From NCBI GenBank assembly GCA_964568455.1, contig CAZMPJ010000003.1, forward strand, positions 71,441 to 135,440: 64,000 nt of DNA. The letters are read 5' to 3'. Positions 51,495-59,965 of this stretch are shown here, piece after piece. The notes under the pieces are model-generated. The model was not told the origin of the DNA. It was given only the letters and a program-made list of their open reading frames with translations, and searched no databases. This DNA comes from CAZMPJ01 sp964568455 (GTDB lineage: Bacteria; Margulisbacteria; WOR-1; O2-12-FULL-45-9). A program made the translations under genes and the position numbers. Numbering within the stretch: position 1 is the first letter of the stretch; every line of letters begins with the position of its first letter.

Positions 51495-53227
51495 ACACTA
51501 AGCCTGTGCCGCTTGCCACTAAAAATTTCAAGGAAGAGACTGTAATTAGCGTAAACTACTTTGCCCTTACCAATTTTTTTAGTAATCATTTGTTTTTTTG
51601 TTTTCCCATTAATTGCATCAATAAAACCATCTTTGGTTGGTTCAGTGTGGTCATAAGTGATATCAAGTAAATCTTCTAGCAAAGGCTTTAAATAAAGATG
51701 TCCGTTTTCGTCTTTTAAGCCAAATCTGGCATCGGTAATTAAGGTGCCGCCGGCTTTAATCCATTTTTTTAAATTATTATATTGTTTTTTAGATAATAAG
51801 TAAGCATTAGGCATTAAAATGGTTTTATAAGGCAGGTTGCCAGAATCAAAATCCTGCTCAAAAATAAAATCAACTGCCTGACCTTTTTTGTAAATAGCTT
51901 TGTAAGCCCCGCCAGTTGAATTAAGTGTATACATTATGCCAATATCACCTCTGACTGCTTCCCACTGTCCCACGATCCCGCGAGGAGGACCTTGTTCCTG
52001 ATAAGCTTGGACTTCGCTACTGCGTAAATATGCAATAGCTGTGTTGGAATGATCCAAATGTTCTGTGCGGAGGTTGGATGATACTTTCTTTATTACCTCT
52101 AATCTTTTGGTAGATGAGCCATCAGTTTTTAATATGCCAAACCCGCCGGTTTCAGCGCCAAAGATAGGTGGCCGCCAGGCGTGGAATAGAATGGATTTAA
52201 CTCCATGTTTTAAGGCATCTTCAACCCAGCCTTTAATTTCTGGACCCTTAACATAGCCTGGATAGCCCCAGCGCACATTTTGTCCGCCTTGCAGTTCAGT
52301 AATGTGAAATTCTGCCTTACTATTTTTAGTATAACTTCGCCACAAATCTAAAATAAAAGCATAATCACGCTGACTCATCTTGCCGCCCATAGGATAAACA
52401 TCCAAACCATACCAATCTAAGTTTTGTGGAATCAAACTGTGGTCTGGTACTCGGCTACAAATTCCCACAAAACCATTAGTGCCGACTTTATGCTTTTTGT
52501 CCTGTTTTCTAACAATTTTAGCTAAATGTTCTACCCACTGTTTTATGCTTTCGGTTTTAAAACGGTACCAATCTAAAAAGATGTGAGGAGAAACTGCGTC
52601 CCAGATGCCACTTTTGGGGGTTCTAATGTCATCGTAAGAAGAAAAGTAATTAGTCCAAAATTTAGCACCCCAGACCTGATTAATTTTCTTGAGCGAACCG
52701 TATTTTTTCTTAGCCCAAGCAATAAAGGCTTTTCTGGAATGTTCGCAATGGCAAAAATCTTGACTGCCAGTATAATCTAGCGGAGGATAAACTGGTTCAT
52801 TATCCACTTGCCACAATAATAAAGCTGGGTGCTTTTTGTAGCGTGCAACCATTTTTCGAGCCAGTTTTTCAGCATGTTTTCGGTAGGGGACATTATCTTT
52901 ACATATATTGGGTCTTGGTCCGTATTCTGGATACAACGTGCCGTCGTTTGCTACGGGACGGCTGTTTTTATATTTACGATGGAACCAGGGAGGAACTTGA
53001 GAAGTAGGGATGCCCAGTAAAACTTTTAGGCCATACTTTTTACAAAGGTTCATAGCCTGATCAAGTTCTTTGAATTTGAATTTTCCCGGAGAAGGTTCTA
53101 TCCAATCCCAAGCCATTTCACCAAAGCGCACCAGGTTGAATCCGGCAGCTTTAATTTGACGAAAAGTGGCGTCCCAAGTTTCCTTGGGCCACTGGTCCGG
53201 ATAATAAGTTACGCCAAATGGATACAT
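51491..53227 (-). CDS. GH42 beta-galactosidase-like glycosidase
   Basis: 578 residues. The start MYPFGVTYYPDQWP is typical of GH42. General acid E144 (in WQVDNEP) and nucleophile E311 (ITELQGG) are in place in the TIM barrel, followed by a trimerisation domain (about 385-540). It is somewhat shorter than typical GH42 (650-700). With no signal peptide it acts on imported beta-galactosides or related sugars. It starts one base after the preceding phosphorylase-like gene. Confidence 0.88.
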   Translation of the reverse strand: MYPFGVTYYPDQWPKETWDATFRQIKAAGFNLVRFGEMAWDWIEPSPGKFKFKELDQAMNLCKKYGLKVLLGIPTSQVPPWFHRKYKNSRPVANDGTLYPEYGPRPNICKDNVPYRKHAEKLARKMVARYKKHPALLLWQVDNEPVYPPLDYTGSQDFCHCEHSRKAFIAWAKKKYGSLKKINQVWGAKFWTNYFSSYDDIRTPKSGIWDAVSPHIFLDWYRFKTESIKQWVEHLAKIVRKQDKKHKVGTNGFVGICSRVPDHSLIPQNLDWYGLDVYPMGGKMSQRDYAFILDLWRSYTKNSKAEFHITELQGGQNVRWGYPGYVKGPEIKGWVEDALKHGVKSILFHAWRPPIFGAETGGFGILKTDGSSTKRLEVIKKVSSNLRTEHLDHSNTAIAYLRSSEVQAYQEQGPPRGIVGQWEAVRGDIGIMYTLNSTGGAYKAIYKKGQAVDFIFEQDFDSGNLPYKTILMPNAYLLSKKQYNNLKKWIKAGGTLITDARFGLKDENGHLYLKPLLEDLLDITYDHTEPTKDGFIDAINGKTKKQMITKKIGKGKVVYANYSLFLEIFSGKRHRLSV

Positions 53228-53228
53228 A

Positions 53229-56200
53229 TTAGGCTAATGTTACTACGATTTTCTTGACTTTTCTATCTCTAATTAACTTTGAATAAGGTTCGGATACGCA
53301 AATCGATTTAACCTCTGCTTCATCATCTTCAAGATAGAGCTTGTAAAGCACGGGTTTAATTTTGTCATAAGTATTTTTCTTCTTTTTATTAATATAAGTA
53401 ATATCAATGCTGCCAAATAGCTTAAAAGAGAATTCTCCTTTTTTAAATAGCCAGGCAGGCAATTTAGGTCTTAAACAAAAACAAAGTTTTCCTTTTTTGT
53501 CTAAGTGAAAGATTTCTTTTCCAGTGGTCATCAATACCCATATATCAATAAATTCTGCGGCAGCGCCAGAAAGTCGGGCGGCAAATCCGCGGCCATGATT
53601 CTTTTTGTTGGGATTAGCGCTGCTAACAATAAAAGAAGAATTTTCTAAAATGCTGCGCTTGTAAGTTTCTGGCTTAAGGAAAGGGATCAGACAAGTTTGA
53701 AAATCATTGAAAAATTCTTTATAAAATCCGGCTTTTAAAAGCTCTAGCAGATATTTATATTCCATGTGCAGCCAGATAGATTCGTTTTCCAGCCAGCCGG
53801 GAGTAAATATTTTGCAGCGGCCGATTTCAATTGGCGCTTTGTCTAAAGGGGCATTAACCTTATACATGTTTAATTTTTTGTCGTATAAAGGACTTCTCTT
53901 AACTCGAGCATAGATCTTCTTGTCTTTTTCAACTTTTAATGCGTGGACAAAACCTTCTAGAAATAATGGTAGCGGTTTTTGCTTGAATTTTTTAATTTCA
54001 ATTGAGCCGTCTTCTAGTTCTTCAAAACTGGTTGCTTCATTGATAAAATAAGTATAATAATTCTTATATTTAGTTAGGCATTTTTTGGTTGCGCGGCTGC
54101 ATTTGTTAATAACGCTTTTTAAGAAATCAGCTAAATATTTATTGCCGATAATTGTTTCTTTGTTGCTTAGCCCGGATTTTATCTGATTCCTATAAGTTTC
54201 TTTCATCTGATAACTTAGTTTCCAATATTTAAAAGGATTAGAAACATTAATAACATGGTAGATACCAGCGATAAAATCTTTGATCTCGACCGGCACTTTG
54301 ACCTTGGCTTTTTGGTCAAGATTATTTAGCAAAAAGAGGCAAATCCTCTTTAGTTCTAGAGTTTCAGAAAGAGAAGAGCCTAAAAGGCCGGGTAGGCCGT
54401 TTAATGCGTCATACCAGTCAGGTTTTTCTGCTTCCATTTCCAGACCAATGCCTTCCGCGTCAAACGAAGCGGCTTTATTTACAATAGCACAAATAATTTT
54501 TGCAGCTAAAGTGGTTTTGAATTTACCTAATTTTGCTTTGGTAGGTGCGGTTTTTACACTTTCATACTGTCTTACTTTTTTGTTTTTAAGCACATACTTT
54601 TCTTTGCGATCAACCACCACATGGTCATTGTCATAAAAAGTGAAAATAGGCTTGTTAAATAATAAGTTTTTAAGCTTATCTGGAAAAACACAAGCATAGC
54701 TTTCCAATAAATCAGTGTTGTAAAAGAAATGGTCAATCCAAAACCCCTCTCCGTGCGTTGCCTCTTCTTTAACTTCACAATGTTTGAGCAGATCTTTGGC
54801 AAACTCTTCTTTTGAGGTTTTATAATCAGGGATTGATTTTAAAAGTTCTCCTAAAATAAATGGTTCGGTCAGTTTGTGACCGTCTTTTTTTAAATGTCTT
54901 TTAATGATTTTTTGGGCGGCACTTTCTGATTTAATAAAAAACTTACTGCCCAGTACTACTAGGGGGTTATAGCCGTCAAGCTGGACTAGATTGAAAAAGC
55001 GGACAATATTGTCTTCCGCTGCTTCAGGATTAAAAAATATGTCGCAGCGCCGATTTTGGCTAATATCGCGGTAATTGCCATTGCCTTGAGAAAAGTAGGT
55101 GGGCATAAGTTTAAAATCGTTATAATCGCGCTCCATGTCGCCATGTTTACGATAGTAGAGATAAATATTTTTATCCCCGATATTTATGGGCAGCCCGCCG
55201 CGCATGATATTGTCCAGGTAAGTCTGTTGAGCGTAGAGATCAAAATTCTTAAAAGCACTCTTGGTGTTAATTTGTTGACAGATTCCCCCGATAAGCTCCT
55301 GATTTTCCTGGAATTTTTTTTCTATATAACCCTTGCTGGTTACGCGCTTTTTAATAGCGTTTAATTCTTTTAAGTTTTCCGCGCGGCCGATAACAGAGAT
55401 AAGCTCAAATTCTTTGCTAGTTTCTTTTTTATGAGCAAAGGCGCAAGGAGTAAATCCCTGACAGACTTGAGAAGCAGGGACCTTAAAGTTTTTATTATCG
55501 ATGAAATTGTCCGGACGGGTAAAGCTGGTGGTCTGGTTAAAAATTATTGCTGGTTCAACAATAACGCTGGCTAACTCCTCTTTTGAAAAAGAAATGAAAA
55601 AATGGCCTTTTTCAATTAGCTTAGTTTCGGATGCGTCGGCTGGAATCACTTTTAACCGGTAAAAAGGAGTTTTGCTATTGGTGTTTTCAACCGAGCACCA
55701 AGCTTCAATTGTCTGGCAGATTCTTTTTAAAAGGTCGTCTGAAAAACCGAAAGGAATAATGACGGGCAAACCGTCCAATACTTCTATTTGGCATTTTTTA
55801 GGGCAGGTAACTTTAAGTTTTCTGACCAGAGCCGGGAAACTTTCGCCCGGAAGGGTGAAGTAGGTTACCTCAACCTTTACTTTTAAGTCATGATTTTCTT
55901 CTTTTAGGACTAGGTGGTCAGGCGAGATAAGCATGGTTTTTTTATACTTAGTATGTTCGGCAAAAGGCTCATAATAATGATCTTTTATCTTAAGAAAAGT
56001 TCGAAATCCAGTTAGCGATACAGTGCGATAAGCTTTATTGGCCGGCTGAAATTCCATGATGGCGCCATTTTTGTCTTTTACTCCAGCACAGGCAATGGCT
56101 TGTCCCCGGTTAGCATAAAAAACCCACATAGGGCTGCCAAATATGCCGGCAATGCCGGGAAAGAAGCTGGAAAAAGAAGGGGCAAGATTATAGTTTTCAA

Positions 56201-56246
56201 TGACGAACTGGTTTTGTTCTGAAACATAGTATTTTGGGTTTTGCAT
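53229..56246 (-). CDS. Large GH94-related (alpha/alpha)6 phosphorylase-like protein
   Basis: 1005 residues, cytoplasmic. An N-terminal beta-sandwich (SFSSFFPGIAGIFGSPMW near 24-41) is followed by a long catalytic region with GDMERDYNDF and YRDISQNRRCD near 375-405. Similar large proteins are annotated with cellobiose phosphorylase (COG3459); families GH94, GH149 and GH161 are candidates and I cannot choose between them. Clustering with GH42 and a sugar-binding protein supports phosphorolysis of an imported beta-glycan oligomer. An AAAGGAAA site precedes the ATG. Confidence 0.65.
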   Translation of the reverse strand: MQNPKYYVSEQNQFVIENYNLAPSFSSFFPGIAGIFGSPMWVFYANRGQAIACAGVKDKNGAIMEFQPANKAYRTVSLTGFRTFLKIKDHYYEPFAEHTKYKKTMLISPDHLVLKEENHDLKVKVEVTYFTLPGESFPALVRKLKVTCPKKCQIEVLDGLPVIIPFGFSDDLLKRICQTIEAWCSVENTNSKTPFYRLKVIPADASETKLIEKGHFFISFSKEELASVIVEPAIIFNQTTSFTRPDNFIDNKNFKVPASQVCQGFTPCAFAHKKETSKEFELISVIGRAENLKELNAIKKRVTSKGYIEKKFQENQELIGGICQQINTKSAFKNFDLYAQQTYLDNIMRGGLPINIGDKNIYLYYRKHGDMERDYNDFKLMPTYFSQGNGNYRDISQNRRCDIFFNPEAAEDNIVRFFNLVQLDGYNPLVVLGSKFFIKSESAAQKIIKRHLKKDGHKLTEPFILGELLKSIPDYKTSKEEFAKDLLKHCEVKEEATHGEGFWIDHFFYNTDLLESYACVFPDKLKNLLFNKPIFTFYDNDHVVVDRKEKYVLKNKKVRQYESVKTAPTKAKLGKFKTTLAAKIICAIVNKAASFDAEGIGLEMEAEKPDWYDALNGLPGLLGSSLSETLELKRICLFLLNNLDQKAKVKVPVEIKDFIAGIYHVINVSNPFKYWKLSYQMKETYRNQIKSGLSNKETIIGNKYLADFLKSVINKCSRATKKCLTKYKNYYTYFINEATSFEELEDGSIEIKKFKQKPLPLFLEGFVHALKVEKDKKIYARVKRSPLYDKKLNMYKVNAPLDKAPIEIGRCKIFTPGWLENESIWLHMEYKYLLELLKAGFYKEFFNDFQTCLIPFLKPETYKRSILENSSFIVSSANPNKKNHGRGFAARLSGAAAEFIDIWVLMTTGKEIFHLDKKGKLCFCLRPKLPAWLFKKGEFSFKLFGSIDITYINKKKKNTYDKIKPVLYKLYLEDDEAEVKSICVSEPYSKLIRDRKVKKIVVTLA

Positions 56247-56257
56247 AAAAATTTCCT

Positions 56258-58087
56258 TTATTCAACTGTAACGCTTTTTGCCAAATTTCTGGGTTGGTCC
56301 ACATGGCAGCCGCGTTTTACAGCAATATAATAAGCTAAAATTTGCAAAGGAATAACCGCTAAAAGTGGAGAGAGAGCTTCTGTAGTTTTAGGAATAAAGA
56401 CCACTTCATCGGCTTTTTCCTGAATTGACTGGTCTCCTTCGCAGGCTACAGCGATTACGATGCCGCCGCGCGCTTTTACTTCTTCAACATTGCCCAAAAT
56501 CTTTTCGTAGCGGCGTCCAGAAAGAGCTAAAACAATTACCGGCATGTTTTTATCAATCAAGGCAATGGGACCGTGCTTCATTTCTGCGGCTGGATAGCCT
56601 TCGGCATGGATGTAAGAAACTTCTTTTAATTTTAATGCGCCTTCAAGAGCAATAGGGAAACCTTTGCCCCGGCCCAAATATAGGGCGTTTGAAAGTTTAA
56701 AATATTTTTCCGCCACTTTTTCAATGTTTTTTTCCTGGCACAAGGTTTGTTCCATTTTTCCTGGAAGCTCGATTAAGTCATTGATAAGCTTGGTGGCCTC
56801 GCTATTTGAAATAACTTTTTTTATTTTTCCAAATAAAATAGCTAAAAGGTAAACAATGGTTAGCTGAGTGGTAAAGGCTTTGGTAGAAGCAACGCCAATT
56901 TCTGGGCCGGCGTTAGTGTAAACTACTCCGTGAGATTCTCGGGCAATGGATGAATCCATAACATTGCAAATGGAAATAACTTTAGCACCTTGAGCTTTAG
57001 CTTCCCAGACTGCGCCCAAGGTATCAGCGGTTTCACCAGACTGGGTAATAGCGATGATTAGGGTGTTATCGTCAACAATAGGGTGGCGATAGCGAAATTC
57101 TGCTGCGTATTCCACTTCAGTAGGAATCCTGGCGAATTGCTCGAATAAGTACTCCCCGATTAAACTCGCATGCCAGGAAGTGCCGCAAGCAGTAAAGACT
57201 ACGCGATTGATTTTTTTGATTTCGTCCCGACTTAAATTCAGTTCATCAAAATGGATCTTATGGCTTTCGGCAAAAACTCTTCCTTCAATGGTTTTTCGGA
57301 TAGCATTAGGCTGCTCGTGGATCTCCTTGAGCATAAAATGAGCATAGCCGCTTTTTTCGGCTGACTGCGGATCCCAAGAAATAAGTTCTCTTTTTTTCTT
57401 AACTATTTCGCCTTTAAAATTCATAATTTTAGCGCGGTTTTTTGTAACCACTGCCAATTCTTCGTTATCCAGCCTAATCACTTTACTAGTATATTTGAGC
57501 AAAGCATGGATATCAGAGGCAATAAAAGACTCTTTTTCGGCAAAACCAATAATTAAAGGACTGCCGTTCCTAGCCACGATAATTTTTTCCGGGTCATGCT
57601 CTGAAATAATTGCCAAAGCATAAGATCCGCGCAATTCAGTCAAAGCTTTTTTAACTGCTTTAAATAAATCTCCCTGATAATGTTCTTCAATTAAATGAGA
57701 GATTACTTCCGTGTCAGTTACAGAAGTAAATTTATGACCTTTATCCGCTAGCTTGCGCCTGATTTCCAGATAATTTTCAATAATACCATTGTGTACTACC
57801 ACGATTTTGCGGTCGCAGCTCTCATGAGGATGTGAATTTTCATTTGAAGGCTGGCCATGAGTAGCCCAGCGTGTATGTCCTATGCCGGTTTTTCCGCTAA
57901 GGGGTTTTCTTTTAAGAACTTTTTCTAAGGCGCTGATTTTTCCGACACATTTAGAAACAAACAGTTTCTTTTTGTCGATCGTGGCAACACCGGCAGAATC
58001 GTAGCCGCGGTACTCAAGCTTTTTTAAGCCCTCAATAATAAAAGGGACAGCGTTTTTATTGCCTATATATCCAAAAATACCGCACAT
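56258..58087 (-). CDS. glmS: Glucosamine-6-phosphate synthase (isomerising)
   Basis: 609 residues. It makes GlcN-6-P from fructose-6-P and glutamine for cell wall synthesis. The N-terminal nucleophile Cys2 (MCGIFGYIG) heads the glutaminase domain (1-240). Two SIS sugar-isomerase domains follow (TACGTSWHAS near 300; YLGRGKGFPIA near 475), ending DQPRNLAKSVTVE. The leader holds a CGAGCGGAGTCGAG repeat that supplies the ribosome binding site; no glmS ribozyme core is visible in the 25-bp gap. It sits inside the sugar operon. Confidence 0.96.
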   Translation of the reverse strand: MCGIFGYIGNKNAVPFIIEGLKKLEYRGYDSAGVATIDKKKLFVSKCVGKISALEKVLKRKPLSGKTGIGHTRWATHGQPSNENSHPHESCDRKIVVVHNGIIENYLEIRRKLADKGHKFTSVTDTEVISHLIEEHYQGDLFKAVKKALTELRGSYALAIISEHDPEKIIVARNGSPLIIGFAEKESFIASDIHALLKYTSKVIRLDNEELAVVTKNRAKIMNFKGEIVKKKRELISWDPQSAEKSGYAHFMLKEIHEQPNAIRKTIEGRVFAESHKIHFDELNLSRDEIKKINRVVFTACGTSWHASLIGEYLFEQFARIPTEVEYAAEFRYRHPIVDDNTLIIAITQSGETADTLGAVWEAKAQGAKVISICNVMDSSIARESHGVVYTNAGPEIGVASTKAFTTQLTIVYLLAILFGKIKKVISNSEATKLINDLIELPGKMEQTLCQEKNIEKVAEKYFKLSNALYLGRGKGFPIALEGALKLKEVSYIHAEGYPAAEMKHGPIALIDKNMPVIVLALSGRRYEKILGNVEEVKARGGIVIAVACEGDQSIQEKADEVVFIPKTTEALSPLLAVIPLQILAYYIAVKRGCHVDQPRNLAKSVTVE

Positions 58088-58112
58088 TATCTCGACTCCG
58101 CTCGATATATCA

Positions 58113-59438
58113 TTATTGGTTTAAGATGGACTCAACTTCTTTTTTGGCCAGTCTTAACTGCTCCCGGATTTTTTCTGGGTTATAGCTGGAATCAAAAGTA
58201 ACATAATCCCACATAATCCCAAATCTCCTGGTTAAAATTGGTTCAAGCAATCCCCAGGAAGGAATAGGGGGATAAGTTCTTCCGTAAGTAATAGCTTCTT
58301 TAAAAACTTTTCGATAAGGGTCATTGGCAAAAAATGGGTCAGCAAAAGCTTCTTTTCGGGCGGGTAAGAAACCAGAGGCTTTGGCATATTTAACTTGAGC
58401 GTCTTTTGAAGTTAAGAATTTAATTAGCTCAAAAGCGCCTTTTTTGTTTTTGGCTGCTTTAAAAATACCTAAATTAGAACCACCCACAAAAGTATAGCGG
58501 CCTTTAGGGCCTTTGGGATAACCGGTTACAGCAAAGTTTCTGGAAGTAAGGGAACCCAGCGCGCCGCCTTCGGATGCGGGTCGAGTTAAAGTTTTAACCT
58601 CATAAGGCCCGTCAAAGTATAGGGCGCAAGTGCCGGAATTAAAGTTGCCGCTGACTTGAGCAGTATTTAGTTCTAGATATTCAAGGGGAACATAATTGTT
58701 TCTTACTAAACTAATATAATAGGAAATTCCTTCAAAAACTTCATCGCTGTCAAGCAAACAGGTTTTGCGATCAGGAGCTAAAAACTCTCCGCCTGCCATC
58801 CAGATCCAAGGAGCCAGGGAATGGACTACGTTCCAGTCGTTTTTACCTGAAATTCCCAACGGAGCAATTACTTGATCTTCGATTACTAAATCAGCGTCAT
58901 AAATTTTTTGCAAACTGTTTTTAAAAGAACTCCAATTATTTAAACCCCTAGCAGAAAGGCCTGATTTTCTAAGCACGTCAGTTCTAAAAAATAAGCAGCG
59001 AGCATCCACAATCCAAGGAATAGCGGTGGTTTTACCAGAATTTTCAATACCAGTGGTTTTCCAGGCAACGGGGACAAAAGCGTTTTCCCCGCCTAAAGCG
59101 GCAATGGCTTCGGCTGACAAGACTTCTAAAGCGCCCATGCCGGTAATGGCTGATACCCAGGTAGAGCCAAGTTGGACCATGTCTGGAACATCTCCAGAGG
59201 TTGCTGCCGTGGTAATTTTTGACCAGGCTGCACCCCAGTCAACTGAGGTAATTTTTACTTTATAGCCGGTCTTTTCTTCAAAAGGTTTTATTAGTCTTTC
59301 TAGATCTGCCACTGGCTCAAGTGAATTGGGCATAACCCAGATTTCCATGGCTTTATCGTCTGTTTTCTTGTTGGGAGCGCATCCGAATATAGAGAGGATG
59401 ATAACCGAAAAAAGGGCCAGAATTATAAGCTTTTTCAC
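58113..59438 (-). CDS. ABC transporter sugar-binding lipoprotein
   Basis: 441 residues: lipoprotein signal peptide (lipobox IFGC, cysteine about residue 20) and an extracellular solute-binding protein family 1 fold (KITSVDWGAAWSKITTAATSGDVPDMVQLGSTW near 55-90; YFDGPYEVKTL; FVGGSNLGIFKAAKNKKGAFELIKFLTS). It starts with GTG and has an AAGGAG site inside a large palindrome. No permease or ATPase gene is in the window. It heads the operon with glmS, the GH94-like protein and GH42. Confidence 0.9.
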   Translation of the reverse strand: MKKLIILALFSVIILSIFGCAPNKKTDDKAMEIWVMPNSLEPVADLERLIKPFEEKTGYKVKITSVDWGAAWSKITTAATSGDVPDMVQLGSTWVSAITGMGALEVLSAEAIAALGGENAFVPVAWKTTGIENSGKTTAIPWIVDARCLFFRTDVLRKSGLSARGLNNWSSFKNSLQKIYDADLVIEDQVIAPLGISGKNDWNVVHSLAPWIWMAGGEFLAPDRKTCLLDSDEVFEGISYYISLVRNNYVPLEYLELNTAQVSGNFNSGTCALYFDGPYEVKTLTRPASEGGALGSLTSRNFAVTGYPKGPKGRYTFVGGSNLGIFKAAKNKKGAFELIKFLTSKDAQVKYAKASGFLPARKEAFADPFFANDPYRKVFKEAITYGRTYPPIPSWGLLEPILTRRFGIMWDYVTFDSSYNPEKIREQLRLAKKEVESILNQ

Positions 59439-59445
59439 AAAAAAA

Positions 59446-59478
59446 ACTCCTTCTCGCTAGGCATTAGCGTAAAGGAGT
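59446..59478. promoter_or_regulatory. Interrupted palindrome covering the start region of the sugar-binding gene
   Basis: ACTCCTT(2)CGCTA(5)TAGCG(2)AAGGAGT: 12 paired bases in two blocks. It abuts the -10 box on one side and an eight-base T run (in the transcript sense) before the GTG on the other, and contains the ribosome binding site. It could be a repressor operator or a hairpin hiding the ribosome binding site. Confidence 0.65.
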
Positions 59479-59507
59479 ATTATACCAAGAATAGGGCTTT
59501 ATTTCAA
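59479..59507 (-). promoter_or_regulatory. Sigma-70 promoter of the sugar operon
   Basis: TTGAAA, 17 bases, TATAAT on the minus strand, the best sigma-70 match in the window. Confidence 0.8.
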
Positions 59508-59620
59508 CGAAGATAGTTAGTGACCAAACTGACTAGATTTGGTCGTATTTTTGGCTGTTCTATGCTTGAAAGTAGGTGGTAATAATGTTGCTGATATCTT
59601 AATATGGAAAATTGGGTTAG

Positions 59621-59943
59621 GGTGAGGAGGCCGGGTTGGATGTTGGTTGTGGGAAGTTGGTGGTTTTGTCACGAATAATTCAAATCCTATCACTTATCAA
59701 TGATCCCGAATGAATTCGAATCGCAAGAGACGAATTAGTTCTCAAATCTCTCTAATTAACACGAAGCTATTGATACGCTCCTCAACCACACTTTGCCTCT
59801 TATTCGTTGAAATTTGTTTAGATTCGATCGCAAATTCGAGGAACAAGAATTTGAATTAATTTGGGAATAAAGATTTGTGATAAAATACGTGATTTTTTAT
59901 TTTCCCCACATCCTCTCCCAACTACCATACCGGCCTCCTCACC
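59621..59943. repeat. Outer inverted repeats around foldback copy B
   Basis: GGTGAGGAGGCCGG (59621-59634) is the exact reverse complement of CCGGCCTCCTCACC (59930-59943), with imperfect pairing continuing inward. The whole 323-bp unit has the form of a non-autonomous transposon-like element. No target duplication was obvious. Confidence 0.7.
59668..59896 (-). repeat. Foldback repeat element, copy B
   Basis: About 229 bp homologous, on the minus strand, to 39806-40013: both begin GTATTTTATC-CAAATCTTTA-TCCC and end GATTCG-ATTCATT-GGGAT. It lies downstream of the barrel-SLH gene. The 527-bp gap 59439-59965 holds this element, the sugar-operon promoter and palindrome, and a GACCAAA/TTTGGTC hairpin at 59522-59544; I see no gene in it. 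Confidence 0.75.
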
Positions 59944-59965
59944 CTCGCCCCACCTCCATTTTCTA

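Noticed and set aside
58088..58112. glmS ribozyme upstream of glmS
   Set aside because: The gap to the preceding gene is only 25 bp, too short for the ribozyme; upstream sequence is coding.
59522..59544. GACCAAA/TTTGGTC hairpin as a terminator
   Set aside because: No T run follows on either strand; left as an unexplained hairpin.
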